From Mogibacterium sp. (GTDB taxonomy: Bacteria > Bacillota > Clostridia > Peptostreptococcales > Anaerovoracaceae): a stretch of DNA of 64,000 bases. Location: contig JAKSSP010000003.1 of the NCBI GenBank assembly GCA_024403035.1, positions 62,001-126,000 on the forward strand. The letters run 5' to 3'. The notes beneath the pieces were generated by a model. That model saw only the letters and a program-made list of their open reading frames with translations. It did no database searches and was not told where the DNA came from. Within the stretch, counting starts at the first letter, position 1. Every line of letters begins with the position of its first letter. This document shows, in pieces, positions 1-7,699 of this stretch. Made by a program: the position numbers and the translations under genes.

Positions 1-1
1 G

Positions 2-454
2 GCTCTGAATCTGGTCATCCATGATCCGATCCCGCTGGTACCGGTGTTTGCGCTGATAGGCGTCGCTTTCGTACTTGTCCTGCTGTTCGGAGGAATGTCT
101 CCGGACCTGACATTCGGACAGGGATTGAAGGCAGGGCTGGCAAACGCGTTTACGGACTTCCTTGATACGATAAGCTGTTTCGGAAACGTAATGAGCTACA
201 TAAGACTGTTCGCAGTCGGAATGGCCGGTGTTGCGATCTCACAGAGCTTCAACGGGATCGCGGCAGGCATGCACGGCCCTCTGATAATCCTCGGTGTACT
301 GGTCGTACTTATAGGCCATGCACTCAACATAATAATGTGTTTCCTGTCGGTAGTCGTTCACGGCGTGCGTCTGAACGTACTCGAGTTCTCGGGTCAGGTC
401 GGCCTCGAGTGGACAGGACTGCCATATGAACCATTTAAGGAACTAAATAAATAG
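2..454 (+). CDS. ntpI: V-type ATP synthase subunit I, C-terminal part (truncated by window edge)
   Basis: Reading frame open from the window edge, so the true start lies upstream. About 150 C-terminal residues of the a-type stator subunit of a V/A-type rotary ATPase, which forms the ion half-channels beside the K ring. The motif SCFGNVMSYIRLFAVGMAG contains the arginine-bearing helix typical of subunit I, followed by two further hydrophobic helices and a short polar tail. It sits 16 bp before the K subunit. An I-K order at the operon end is known from E-X-A-B-D-I-K type operons, but the upstream genes are not visible here. Confidence 0.93.
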   Translation, partial: ALNLVIHDPIPLVPVFALIGVAFVLVLLFGGMSPDLTFGQGLKAGLANAFTDFLDTISCFGNVMSYIRLFAVGMAGVAISQSFNGIAAGMHGPLIILGVLVVLIGHALNIIMCFLSVVVHGVRLNVLEFSGQVGLEWTGLPYEPFKELNK

Positions 455-470
455 AAAAGGAGAAATTATT

Positions 471-905
471 ATGAATCTTGCATTTATAGGTATGGCTGCG
501 GCCCTTGGTTTATCTGCTGCCGGTTCGGCGTTCGGTGCCGGTTTTGCCGGAATGTCCTCGGTAGGCGCATGGAAAAAGTGCTACGCAAGCGGCAAACCTG
601 CTCCGTTCATCATGATCGCCTTCACAGGTGCTCCGCTCACACAGACAATTTACGGCTTCCTGCTGATGAACTTCATCAACAGCGCAAACTGCGATGCCGG
701 CATGGCTCTCGGCGTTGGCCTCTTTGGCGGCCTTGCAATCGGAATGTCGGCCCTCTTCCAGGGAAGATGCGCTGCTGCTGCATCTGATGCTCTCGGAGCA
801 ACAGGAAAAGGTACCGCTAACTACTTCATCGTAATCGGTATCGTAGAGACAGTAGCTCTGTTTACGCTGGTATTTGGATTGCTGCTGCTCAACAGTGCCG
901 GCTAA
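471..905 (+). CDS. ntpK: V-type ATP synthase subunit K (proteolipid c-ring subunit)
   Basis: 144 residues with four hydrophobic helices in two hairpins, the duplicated form of the V-type rotor subunit. The second hairpin carries the ion-binding glutamate (E126 in IVETVALF). The first hairpin has T57-Q58 in LTQTIYGF, and Q97 follows in LFQGRCAAA. These positions match the Thr/Gln/Gln/Glu ligands of the Na+-binding K ring of Enterococcus hirae, so Na+ rather than H+ coupling is likely (inference). RBS AGGAGA lies upstream of ATG 471. A terminator follows directly, so this is the last gene of the operon. Confidence 0.95.
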   Translation: MNLAFIGMAAALGLSAAGSAFGAGFAGMSSVGAWKKCYASGKPAPFIMIAFTGAPLTQTIYGFLLMNFINSANCDAGMALGVGLFGGLAIGMSALFQGRCAAAASDALGATGKGTANYFIVIGIVETVALFTLVFGLLLLNSAG

Positions 906-926
906 GCCACACAAATTTTAACTGAA

Positions 927-957
927 AAAGCAGGGGCCTTCGGGTCCCTGCTTTAAC
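927..957 (+). terminator. Rho-independent terminator of the V-ATPase operon
   Basis: Stem 927-935 pairs with 946-954 (AAAGCAGGG / CCCTGCTTT) and is extended inward to a closing UUCG tetraloop at 939-942. The T-run after it is short. Confidence 0.8.
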
Positions 958-973
958 TCGTTAGGAGCGAAAA

Positions 974-2473
974 ATGATAGATTTCAAAAAGCTGCAGAAC
1001 GGAAGTGACATTCGCGGAGTCGCCATAGCTACAGAAGGCGGACCGGAGGTCAATCTCAATAAAGAGGTCGCGGGCCGGATCGCCGGAGCCTTTTGTTACC
1101 TGCTGTCAAAAAAGGTAAATAAGAATCCGGTGATGCTTAAAATATGTGTCGGCCAGGATTCACGTGTTTCCGGAGACGAACTCAAAGAAGGAATCCTTGA
1201 AGCCATAAGCCTCTGGGGGGCCGAGGGATATGACGCGGGGCTGGCTACTACTCCGGCTATGTTCATGTCTACGGTACTTCCGCAATTCGAATTCGACGGA
1301 GCCATCATGATCACGGCCAGTCATCTGCCGTATGAAAGGAACGGGTTCAAATTCTTCTCTGCGGAAGGCGGATTTGAAAAGGAAGATATTACCGAGATCC
1401 TGAGACTGGCCAGCAGGTATAACTTCATTGGCGGAGTATACGATAAAAACGAAGTCGCACTGATGCCTTTCTATGCTGCATACCTGCGCCAGATGATCTC
1501 ACAGGGCCTTAAGGACATTCCGGGCTACCTGAAGGGGATGCACATTGTCGTAGACGCAGGCAACGGAGCCTCCGGATTCTTCGCGACGGAAGTTCTTGAG
1601 AAGATGGGCGCTGACATAAGCGGCAGCCTGTACCTTGAGCCTGACGGAACTTTCCCTAATCATCCTGCCAACCCGGAGAACAAGGACGCCATGGCTGCGA
1701 TCTGCAAGGCCGTAAAGGACAACAATGCCGATCTGGGCATCATATTCGATACGGACGGCGACAGGTCAGCGGCAGTAGGTCCGGGAGGAAGGCCTATAGC
1801 GCGCAATGAGATAGTCGCGCTTGCGGCCGCTCTGGCCGCGGGCGATTATCCGGGCGGAACGGTCGTTACTGACAGCATCACATCCAACGAACTGCATGAG
1901 TTCCTCGAAGACAAACTGGGATTGAAACACCTTAGGTACAAGAGAGGTTACAGAAATGTAATCAACAAGGCCAAAGAGCTGACCGAGGCAGGCGAGCAGG
2001 CATTTCTTGCAATCGAGACATCCGGCCATGCCGCGTACTCGGACAACTATTACCTCGATGACGGAGCCTTCCTTGCCGTACAGATAGTGATCAACGCAGC
2101 AAGGCTCAAGGCTGAGGGCAAGGACATAACAGCCCTGATGGACGGACTGAGATCGCCTGCCGAATCTAAAGAAGTCAGGCTGAAGATAAAGGCGGAGGAC
2201 TTTGCGGCTTACGGCACAGGTGCCCTTGAGGACTTTGGAAAGTGGGCTGAGTACTCCGGAAATCTGGAGGTCGTAGAGCCTAATTACGAGGGTGTCAGGG
2301 TCAATTACGATATTGACGGCGCAAAGGGATGGTTCCTGCTGCGCATGTCTTTGCACGATCCTGTCATGCCGCTCAATGTCGAATCCGATACCGAAGGCGG
2401 TGCTGACAAGGCTATGGCAAAGATCTTCGAGTTCATGAGCAACTATAAGGAAATAGAGATACCGGAAGCATAG
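974..2473 (+). CDS. Phosphomannomutase/phosphoglucomutase (alpha-D-phosphohexomutase)
   Basis: 499 residues, the usual four-domain length. It interconverts hexose 1- and 6-phosphates through a phosphoserine. The catalytic serine loop is TASHLP (S116), the Mg2+ loop is DTDGDR (259-264), and the sugar loop ETSGH lies near residue 350. The phosphate-contact region GVRVNYD is near the C-terminus. RBS TAGGAG lies just upstream of ATG 974. The specificity (mannose or glucose phosphate) cannot be set from sequence. It is followed at 15 bp by a sortase, so a role in envelope sugar precursor supply is plausible but inferred. Confidence 0.9.
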   Translation: MIDFKKLQNGSDIRGVAIATEGGPEVNLNKEVAGRIAGAFCYLLSKKVNKNPVMLKICVGQDSRVSGDELKEGILEAISLWGAEGYDAGLATTPAMFMSTVLPQFEFDGAIMITASHLPYERNGFKFFSAEGGFEKEDITEILRLASRYNFIGGVYDKNEVALMPFYAAYLRQMISQGLKDIPGYLKGMHIVVDAGNGASGFFATEVLEKMGADISGSLYLEPDGTFPNHPANPENKDAMAAICKAVKDNNADLGIIFDTDGDRSAAVGPGGRPIARNEIVALAAALAAGDYPGGTVVTDSITSNELHEFLEDKLGLKHLRYKRGYRNVINKAKELTEAGEQAFLAIETSGHAAYSDNYYLDDGAFLAVQIVINAARLKAEGKDITALMDGLRSPAESKEVRLKIKAEDFAAYGTGALEDFGKWAEYSGNLEVVEPNYEGVRVNYDIDGAKGWFLLRMSLHDPVMPLNVESDTEGGADKAMAKIFEFMSNYKEIEIPEA

Positions 2474-2488
2474 GCTGAACGCACGGGA

Positions 2489-3238
2489 ATGTCGAAAGAA
2501 CAAAAGAAACCCGCATCAATGAATATGAGAGTGAGAAGGGCGGCAATGAACGTCATCATGGTTTGTCTTGCCCTCATCTGCCTGGTGTCCGGTTTCAAGG
2601 TCTTTACTATCCTTAAGAGCTATAGGGCTGACAGGGCGGTATACGACAAGATAGCGGAGGCGGCAGGAGATGCCAGGGTGGGGATCGATTTTGACGCCCT
2701 CAGCGCGATCAATCCGGATGTGATCGGATGGCTGGTCTACGATGATACGGTGATCGACTATCCGGTCGTGCAGGGTGAAAACAACGACATGTACCTCAGC
2801 ATGCTTTTCGACCGCACCTGGGGCGTCTGCGGTACTCTCTTCGCGGATGCCGTTACTGAAGCCCCGTTCAGGCAGTTCAATACCATTATCTACGGCCATC
2901 ACATGAAGGACGGGAGCATGTTTGCGTGCCTCAAGTCACTCAAGGATCCCGGGTGGACTGCCGATCACCCAAAACTGAAGCTGTATACTCCGGACGGGAA
3001 TTATTACCTGGAGATATGGGCGTTTCTCAATCAGCCTTCCGACAGCAACATATATCAGACCAACATGACTGATGAAGATAAGAAAGCTGAATACATCAGG
3101 CTGGTCGAAAACCTGGCAGACTATACGACGGACGTCAAAGTGACGACGGATGACATGCTCGTTCTGCTGTCCACCTGCGCTTATGAGTATCAGGATGCCC
3201 GGTACATAGCGGTATGCAGGATGACGCCGATGAGATAA
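2489..3238 (+). CDS. srtB: Class B sortase
   Basis: 249 residues. One N-terminal membrane anchor (about 20-42) is followed by the sortase barrel. Catalytic residues are visible: H137 in IIYGHHM, C230 in LLSTC, and R238 in QDARYIAVCRM. Sortases cleave a sorting motif on secreted proteins and join them to peptidoglycan or to pilin subunits. The class B assignment rests on the N-terminal region preceding the barrel and on the YGHHM/LSTC context. No sortase substrate with an LPxTG-like tail is seen next to it. Confidence 0.92.
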   Translation: MSKEQKKPASMNMRVRRAAMNVIMVCLALICLVSGFKVFTILKSYRADRAVYDKIAEAAGDARVGIDFDALSAINPDVIGWLVYDDTVIDYPVVQGENNDMYLSMLFDRTWGVCGTLFADAVTEAPFRQFNTIIYGHHMKDGSMFACLKSLKDPGWTADHPKLKLYTPDGNYYLEIWAFLNQPSDSNIYQTNMTDEDKKAEYIRLVENLADYTTDVKVTTDDMLVLLSTCAYEYQDARYIAVCRMTPMR

Positions 3239-3269
3239 TGTTGCCAAACGTATTAAAAAACTGCCCGTG

Positions 3270-3281
3270 TTGTGGTAAAAT
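3270..3281 (+). promoter_or_regulatory. Probable extended -10 promoter for the phosphoribosyltransferase gene
   Basis: TTGTGG followed by TAAAAT, giving an extended -10 (TGn-TAAAAT). No good -35 is visible. The same TTGTGn-TAnnnT pattern recurs five more times in the window. Confidence 0.45.
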
Positions 3282-3318
3282 CCATGTGTGTATTGTGGGT
3301 AACTGAAAGGAAGAGATT

Positions 3319-3867
3319 ATGGACTATAAGATGACTATCGCAGGCCTCGAAAGGCATCTGCCGCTTTGCAAGGTAACAGACGACCTTTACATTGCAGGCT
3401 TCATTATGTTCAATGATGTGGAGATCACCGAAGCCGCAGCCAGAGAGCTTCTGAAACAGGCGCCGGAATTCGACGTTCTCATCACTGCCGAGAGCAAGGG
3501 CATCCCGCTCTGCTATGAGATGGCGCGCCAGTCGGGCAAGCCTTACATCGTAGCCCGCAAGGGAGCAAAGCTCTACATGCAGGATGTCGTCAAGGTCCAG
3601 GTCAATTCGATCACAACTGACCATATGCAGACACTCTGCCTTGGCAGAGATGAAAGAGAACAGATCGAGGGCAAGCGCACCCTGATAGTCGACGACGTCA
3701 TCAGCACGGGCGAATCGCTCGCAGCCATTGAGGCGCTTGTAGATACAGTCGGCGGAAACATCGTCGGCAAGTTCACGGTACTGGCTGAGGGCGAAGCTGC
3801 CGACCGTACTGACATAACTTTCCTCGAGTATCTGCCTCTGTTCAACTCCGACGGAACACCTCAGTAG
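3319..3867 (+). CDS. Phosphoribosyltransferase, adenine/xanthine type
   Basis: 182 residues. The PRPP-binding loop TLIVDDVISTGES (121-133) is intact, and ESKGIPLCYEMARQSGKP (about 58-75) matches the substrate-side region of adenine phosphoribosyltransferase-like proteins. It would transfer a purine base onto PRPP for nucleotide salvage. The length and motifs fit the Apt-like family, but the exact base is not certain. It has its own promoter-like element and RBS (GAAAGGAAGAG), and a terminator follows at 3919. Confidence 0.85.
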   Translation: MDYKMTIAGLERHLPLCKVTDDLYIAGFIMFNDVEITEAAARELLKQAPEFDVLITAESKGIPLCYEMARQSGKPYIVARKGAKLYMQDVVKVQVNSITTDHMQTLCLGRDEREQIEGKRTLIVDDVISTGESLAAIEALVDTVGGNIVGKFTVLAEGEAADRTDITFLEYLPLFNSDGTPQ

Positions 3868-3918
3868 AAGGACAGAGATCTGTATTCAAAGATCCGGACA
3901 TCCGGGGATGCCTCGATC

Positions 3919-3938
3919 AAGGGGCTTCCCCCCTTTTT
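3919..3938 (+). terminator. Rho-independent terminator after the phosphoribosyltransferase
   Basis: Stem AAGGGG (3919-3924) pairs with CCCCTT (3930-3935) and runs into five Ts. The stretch from here to 4036 shows nothing else convincing. Confidence 0.7.
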
Positions 3939-4036
3939 ATGAGAAAAAAGCTGCAGACGTGGCGTAAATCAAAAAATCGCATAAAATGACGCTGCATATG
4001 ATGCTTTCAGCGCCGTTTGCCGATTGTTCTGTTATT

Positions 4037-4135
4037 TGTACACAAAATCGGGCTCAAAATTTGAGTTTTTTCACAAAAAGTGTTGACACAAAATCTTCAC
4101 AATGCTATCATCGCACTGTACACAAAACCTGTACA
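4037..4135 (+). promoter_or_regulatory. liv operon promoter with repeated TGTACA boxes
   Basis: -35 TTGACA (4083-4088), 17-bp spacer, -10 TATCAT (4106-4111) preceded by TGC, giving an expected start near 4118. TGTACA occurs at 4037, 4117 and 4130, and a related TGTTGACACAAAA overlaps the -35. Three of these four copies continue as ACAAAA. The boxes flank and overlap the transcription start, as expected for a repressor site (inference). The factor is unknown. The transcript would carry about 270 nt of leader before livJ. Confidence 0.75.
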
Positions 4136-4152
4136 CTAGAAAGGGAGATCAA

Positions 4153-4239
4153 ATGTACTTTAGTTCAAGCCTTATCGTAATCGGCATTATCAGCGTCCTT
4201 CTGGTCGTAAGACTGGTAGAGGGCGATGTTCTGCTGTAG
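4153..4239 (+). CDS. Leader peptide of the branched-chain amino acid transport operon (28 aa)
   Basis: A 28-codon ORF starting MYFSSSLIVIGIIS, with RBS AAAGGGAG at good spacing. Sixteen of 28 residues are Leu, Ile or Val. It lies between the liv promoter and a terminator-like hairpin, upstream of a branched-chain amino acid transporter. Its last codons and stop (CTG CTG TAG) overlap the 5' arm of a predicted antiterminator. This is the layout of ribosome-mediated attenuation as known for ilv and leu operons. The alternative is a free-standing small membrane protein, since the same residues would form a transmembrane helix. Confidence 0.7.
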   Translation: MYFSSSLIVIGIISVLLVVRLVEGDVLL

Positions 4240-4305
4240 GGCGATAAAGTTCAAGAGGTCAACTTAAACCTTATGCTTGGAAGCCCGCAGCGATGCGGGC
4301 TTATT
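4233..4305 (+). promoter_or_regulatory. Predicted transcription attenuator (antiterminator/terminator switch) before livJ
   Basis: Terminator: AAGCCCGCA (4281-4289) pairs with TGCGGGCTT (4294-4302) around a GCGA tetraloop, followed by ATT. Competing antiterminator: GCTGT-A-GGGC (4233-4242) pairs with GCCCGCAGC (4283-4291), nine pairs including one G-U and one bulged A. The 5' antiterminator arm overlaps the leader stop codon. A ribosome finishing the leader would mask it and allow termination, while one stalled on Leu/Ile/Val codons would free it. The T-run is weak, so termination efficiency is uncertain. Confidence 0.65.
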
Positions 4306-4386
4306 AAATGCCCGGCTAAGAGAACAGGCAACTATCAACTATCACTCAGTCAGATTTCTACATCTAGAGAGAAAGGGAGAATCAAA

Positions 4387-5559
4387 ATGAAAAAGAATTG
4401 GAAAAAAGCCGTAGTTGTAGCAGTCTCCTGCATGATGGTCTTCATGCTTGCAGCCTGCGGTGGCGGTGGCGGAAGCAGCGATGCAGGAGATAACGTTCTG
4501 AAGTTAGGCTGCACAGGCCCTCTCACAGGACCGGCTGCTATCTATGGTAATGCTGTAAAGAACGGCGGCCAGATCGCGGTTGATGAAATCAACGCAGCAA
4601 ACGCTGACGGCGTCCAGGTCGCATGGCAGGTCGAGGACGACGAAGCTGACGGCGAGAAGGCTGTAAACGCTTACAACAAGCTTATGGATGACGGAATGCA
4701 GGTCTTTGTAGGTTCCGTAACATCCGGAGCCTGCGTAGCTGTAGCAGAGAAGACGAATGCTGACAGAGTATTCGAACTCACACCATCCGCTTCACAGGCA
4801 GCTGTAACAGAGGGTAAGGACAATGTATTCCAGCTCTGCTTCAGAGACCCTGATCAGGGTACTATCTCTGCTGACTACATCATGGAAAACTTCCCGGATG
4901 CAAAAGTAGGAGTTATCTACAACAACGCAAGTGACTACTCTGCAGGAATCTTCGACGGATTCAAGAAAGAGTTCGAAGCAAAGGGTAAAGAGATCGTAGC
5001 AGTTGAGGCATTCGCTGATGACGCCAACACTGACTTCCAGGCTCAGCTCAACAGCATGAAGAACGCAGGCGCAGACTTTGTCTTCCTGCCAAACTACTAC
5101 ACACCTGTATCCAACATCCTCGTTCAGGCTGACAAGATGGGATATGCTCCGACATTCTTCGGATGTGACGGCGTTGACGGCATCCTGACACTTGAAGGAT
5201 TCGATACAAGCCTGGCAGAGGGAGTATACCTCCTGACACCGTTCACAGCATCTGCTGAGGATGAGAAGACTCAGAACTTCGTAAAGGCTTACATGGACGC
5301 TTACGGTGAAGAGCCTAACCAGTTCGCAGCTGACGCTTATGACTGCGTATATGCTTGCTACAATGCATTCAAAGAGACAGGCCTTGAGACAAGCGCATCT
5401 GCAGCTGATATCTGCGAGGCTATGGTAGCACAGTTCACAGGCGGATTCTCATACGAAGGACTTACCGCTGCCAATGCGATGAAGTGGCAGGCTACCGGCG
5501 AAGTTGACAAGATGCCGGCAGTATACGTCATCGAGGGCGGAAAGTACGTTGAGAAGTAA
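4387..5559 (+). CDS. livJ: Branched-chain amino acid ABC transporter, substrate-binding lipoprotein
   Basis: 390 residues. Start chosen at ATG 4387 (MKKNWKKAV) because it has RBS AAAGGGAG and begins a lipoprotein signal peptide ending in LAAC. A longer in-frame start at 4273 would run through the terminator hairpin. The mature protein is a type I periplasmic-binding fold of the Leu/Ile/Val family (LKLGCTGPLTGPAAIYGNA at its N-terminus). It captures substrate at the outer membrane face and delivers it to LivH/LivM. First structural gene of the liv operon. Actual ligand specificity cannot be read from sequence. Confidence 0.95.
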   Translation: MKKNWKKAVVVAVSCMMVFMLAACGGGGGSSDAGDNVLKLGCTGPLTGPAAIYGNAVKNGGQIAVDEINAANADGVQVAWQVEDDEADGEKAVNAYNKLMDDGMQVFVGSVTSGACVAVAEKTNADRVFELTPSASQAAVTEGKDNVFQLCFRDPDQGTISADYIMENFPDAKVGVIYNNASDYSAGIFDGFKKEFEAKGKEIVAVEAFADDANTDFQAQLNSMKNAGADFVFLPNYYTPVSNILVQADKMGYAPTFFGCDGVDGILTLEGFDTSLAEGVYLLTPFTASAEDEKTQNFVKAYMDAYGEEPNQFAADAYDCVYACYNAFKETGLETSASAADICEAMVAQFTGGFSYEGLTAANAMKWQATGEVDKMPAVYVIEGGKYVEK

Positions 5560-5595
5560 TACACTGACTGATTTAAGTGTATAGTTGTCGGCTGA

Positions 5596-5623
5596 GGGGT
5601 GCTGTATGAAAATACGGCACCCC
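5596..5623 (+). promoter_or_regulatory. Intercistronic hairpin between livJ and livH
   Basis: Twelve-bp stem (5596-5607 with 5612-5623, one G-U) closed by a GAAA tetraloop, with no T-run after it. In binding-protein operons such hairpins protect the upstream message from 3' decay and give more binding protein than permease. That role is inferred. Confidence 0.6.
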
Positions 5624-5673
5624 AACGCCACGTTATTATGAGTTTTACTTAAGCACTTAAGAGAGAAATAATC

Positions 5674-6558
5674 ATGATTTTTTTGACTAACCTCATCTCA
5701 GGTCTCAGCCTGGGAAGCGTATACGCGATAATAGCGCTTGGATATACCATGGTCTACGGTATTTCCAAGATGCTCAATTTTGCGCACGGCGATGTTATTA
5801 TGATCGGCGGATACATGTCGTTCATCATGACGATGTATATGGGGCTGAATGGATGGCTGGCTCTTCTGGTCGCAATGGTCATATGCACGATCCTCGGTAT
5901 CACTATCGAGAGACTCGCGTACAGACCGCTCAGAGGAACCGGCTCTTTGGCTGTTCTGATTACGGCCATTGGTGTGTCATACTTTCTGCAGAACATCGCT
6001 CTTCTGATTTGGGGCGCAAACCCTAAGATGTTCACGAGCCTGTTCAACGGAATGAAACCGATCCACGCGATGGACGGACAGCTGACCATCACTCCGGAGT
6101 CGATCTTCACGATCCTCGCCAATATCATAATAATGATCCTGCTGACACTTTTTGTCAGCAAAACAAAGGCCGGCAAGGCAATGAGAGCTGTCTCCGAAGA
6201 CAACGGAGCTGCCCAGCTGATGGGTATCAACGTGAACCAGTCCATTTCGCTGACATTTGCCATTGGATCCGGCCTTGCTGCTGTAGCGGGAGTTCTGATG
6301 CTTTCAGCTTATCCGGTACTTATGCCTACCACGGGCGCGATGCCGGGCATAAAGGCATTCACAGCTGCCGTATTCGGCGGCATCGGTTCCATCCCGGGAG
6401 CCATGATAGGCGGACTCATCCTTGGGATCATCGAGATATTCTCAAGAGCATATATCTCAACGGAACTCTCTGACGCCATCGTTTTCGCATGCCTGATCAT
6501 CGTGCTTCTGGTCAAGCCTACGGGCTTGCTGGGCAAGAAGATCAGTGAGAAAGTGTAG
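5674..6558 (+). CDS. livH: Branched-chain amino acid ABC transporter permease LivH
   Basis: 294 residues with about eight hydrophobic helices. The N-terminus SLGSVYAIIALGYTMVYGI and the later GSIPGAMIGGLILGIIE are typical of LivH. It forms the membrane channel with LivM. RBS AAGAGAGAAA lies upstream of ATG 5674. The gene ends 7 bp before livM, so the two are co-translated. Confidence 0.95.
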   Translation: MIFLTNLISGLSLGSVYAIIALGYTMVYGISKMLNFAHGDVIMIGGYMSFIMTMYMGLNGWLALLVAMVICTILGITIERLAYRPLRGTGSLAVLITAIGVSYFLQNIALLIWGANPKMFTSLFNGMKPIHAMDGQLTITPESIFTILANIIIMILLTLFVSKTKAGKAMRAVSEDNGAAQLMGINVNQSISLTFAIGSGLAAVAGVLMLSAYPVLMPTTGAMPGIKAFTAAVFGGIGSIPGAMIGGLILGIIEIFSRAYISTELSDAIVFACLIIVLLVKPTGLLGKKISEKV

Positions 6559-6565
6559 GTGAGCC

Positions 6566-7699
6566 ATGGCGGAGAGAATACTTAAAAATATACGCATCGG
6601 AGGACTTAAAAACGCAGTAAAGGGAAATGACTACCGAAAGGAAGCCACCATTTCTTACTGCATCCTCATAGGCGGATACATACTGCTTCAGATCCTCACG
6701 GCGGCCGGACTGGTCGGTCACAATTTGCAGGGACAGTTCGTACCTATCTGCGTGTATATATCACTGGCGGTATCGCTCAACCTGGTCGTTGGGATCTCGG
6801 GCGAACTGTCACTCGGACATGCAGGATTTATGGCGGTCGGAGCGTTCAGCGGCATACTTATGTCTCGCATACTGCTGCAAAGCATGTCATTCGAACCGGC
6901 CATCCTGATCATATCAATGCTTTTCGGAGCGCTGATGGCGTCGGTCGCAGGATTCATAATCGGGATACCGATCCTTGGCCTGCGCGGAGATTATCTGGCG
7001 ATAGTGACACTCGCATTCGGCGAGATCATCAGAAACTTCATGAACGTCCTGTATTTTGGCTTTGTTGACGGGAAACTCAGATTCGCGTTCAACCACACCA
7101 TAGAGGGCATCGAAGATACTGACCGTATCATTACCGGAGCAATCGGAGCGACAGGAACAAAGACGATGGCTTCATTTACCTGGGGATTGCTGCTGTGCCT
7201 CTTCACGGTATTCATCGTTCTCAATCTTAAAAACTCCAAACAGGGGCGTGCGATCATGTCCATCAGAGACAACCGCATCGCGGGCGAGTCTATCGGACTG
7301 GACGTCAGAAAATATAAACTGATGGCATTTGTCGTAAGCGCCGCTCTCGCGGGAATGGCAGGCTGCCTGTTTGGACTCAACTACAGCACGCTCGTACCGG
7401 TCAAGTTCAACTTCAATACTTCGGTACTCGTTCTGGTCTTTGTCGTGCTTGGCGGAGTAGGCAACATCTGGGGCGGCATCATCGCCGCGACACTGCTGAC
7501 GATACTGCCTGAGACATTCAGACAGTTTGCGGACTACAGAATGCTGACCTATGCCATCGTATTGATCCTTGTTATGATCGGCACTTATAACCCGGCCATC
7601 AAGTCGAGGATGAACGCTTTATTTGCAAAGTTCAAGCCTAAGAAAAAGAAGGACGACGGCAAAGTAAAAAAGAAAAAAAGCGGAAAGGAGGAGGCATAG
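6566..7699 (+). CDS. livM: Branched-chain amino acid ABC transporter permease LivM
   Basis: 377 residues. Multiple membrane helices with the LivM signatures SLAVSLNLVVGISGELSLGH and LRGDYLAIVTLAFGEIIRN. The C-terminus carries an unusually lysine-rich cytoplasmic tail of about 25 residues not needed for the LivM fold. The stop codon abuts the livG start at 7700. Confidence 0.95.
   Translation: MAERILKNIRIGGLKNAVKGNDYRKEATISYCILIGGYILLQILTAAGLVGHNLQGQFVPICVYISLAVSLNLVVGISGELSLGHAGFMAVGAFSGILMSRILLQSMSFEPAILIISMLFGALMASVAGFIIGIPILGLRGDYLAIVTLAFGEIIRNFMNVLYFGFVDGKLRFAFNHTIEGIEDTDRIITGAIGATGTKTMASFTWGLLLCLFTVFIVLNLKNSKQGRAIMSIRDNRIAGESIGLDVRKYKLMAFVVSAALAGMAGCLFGLNYSTLVPVKFNFNTSVLVLVFVVLGGVGNIWGGIIAATLLTILPETFRQFADYRMLTYAIVLILVMIGTYNPAIKSRMNALFAKFKPKKKKDDGKVKKKKSGKEEA

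Noticed and set aside
4273-4386. Longer start for the livJ protein
   Set aside because: It would put the terminator hairpin inside the gene and a non-secretory stretch before an otherwise normal lipoprotein signal peptide.
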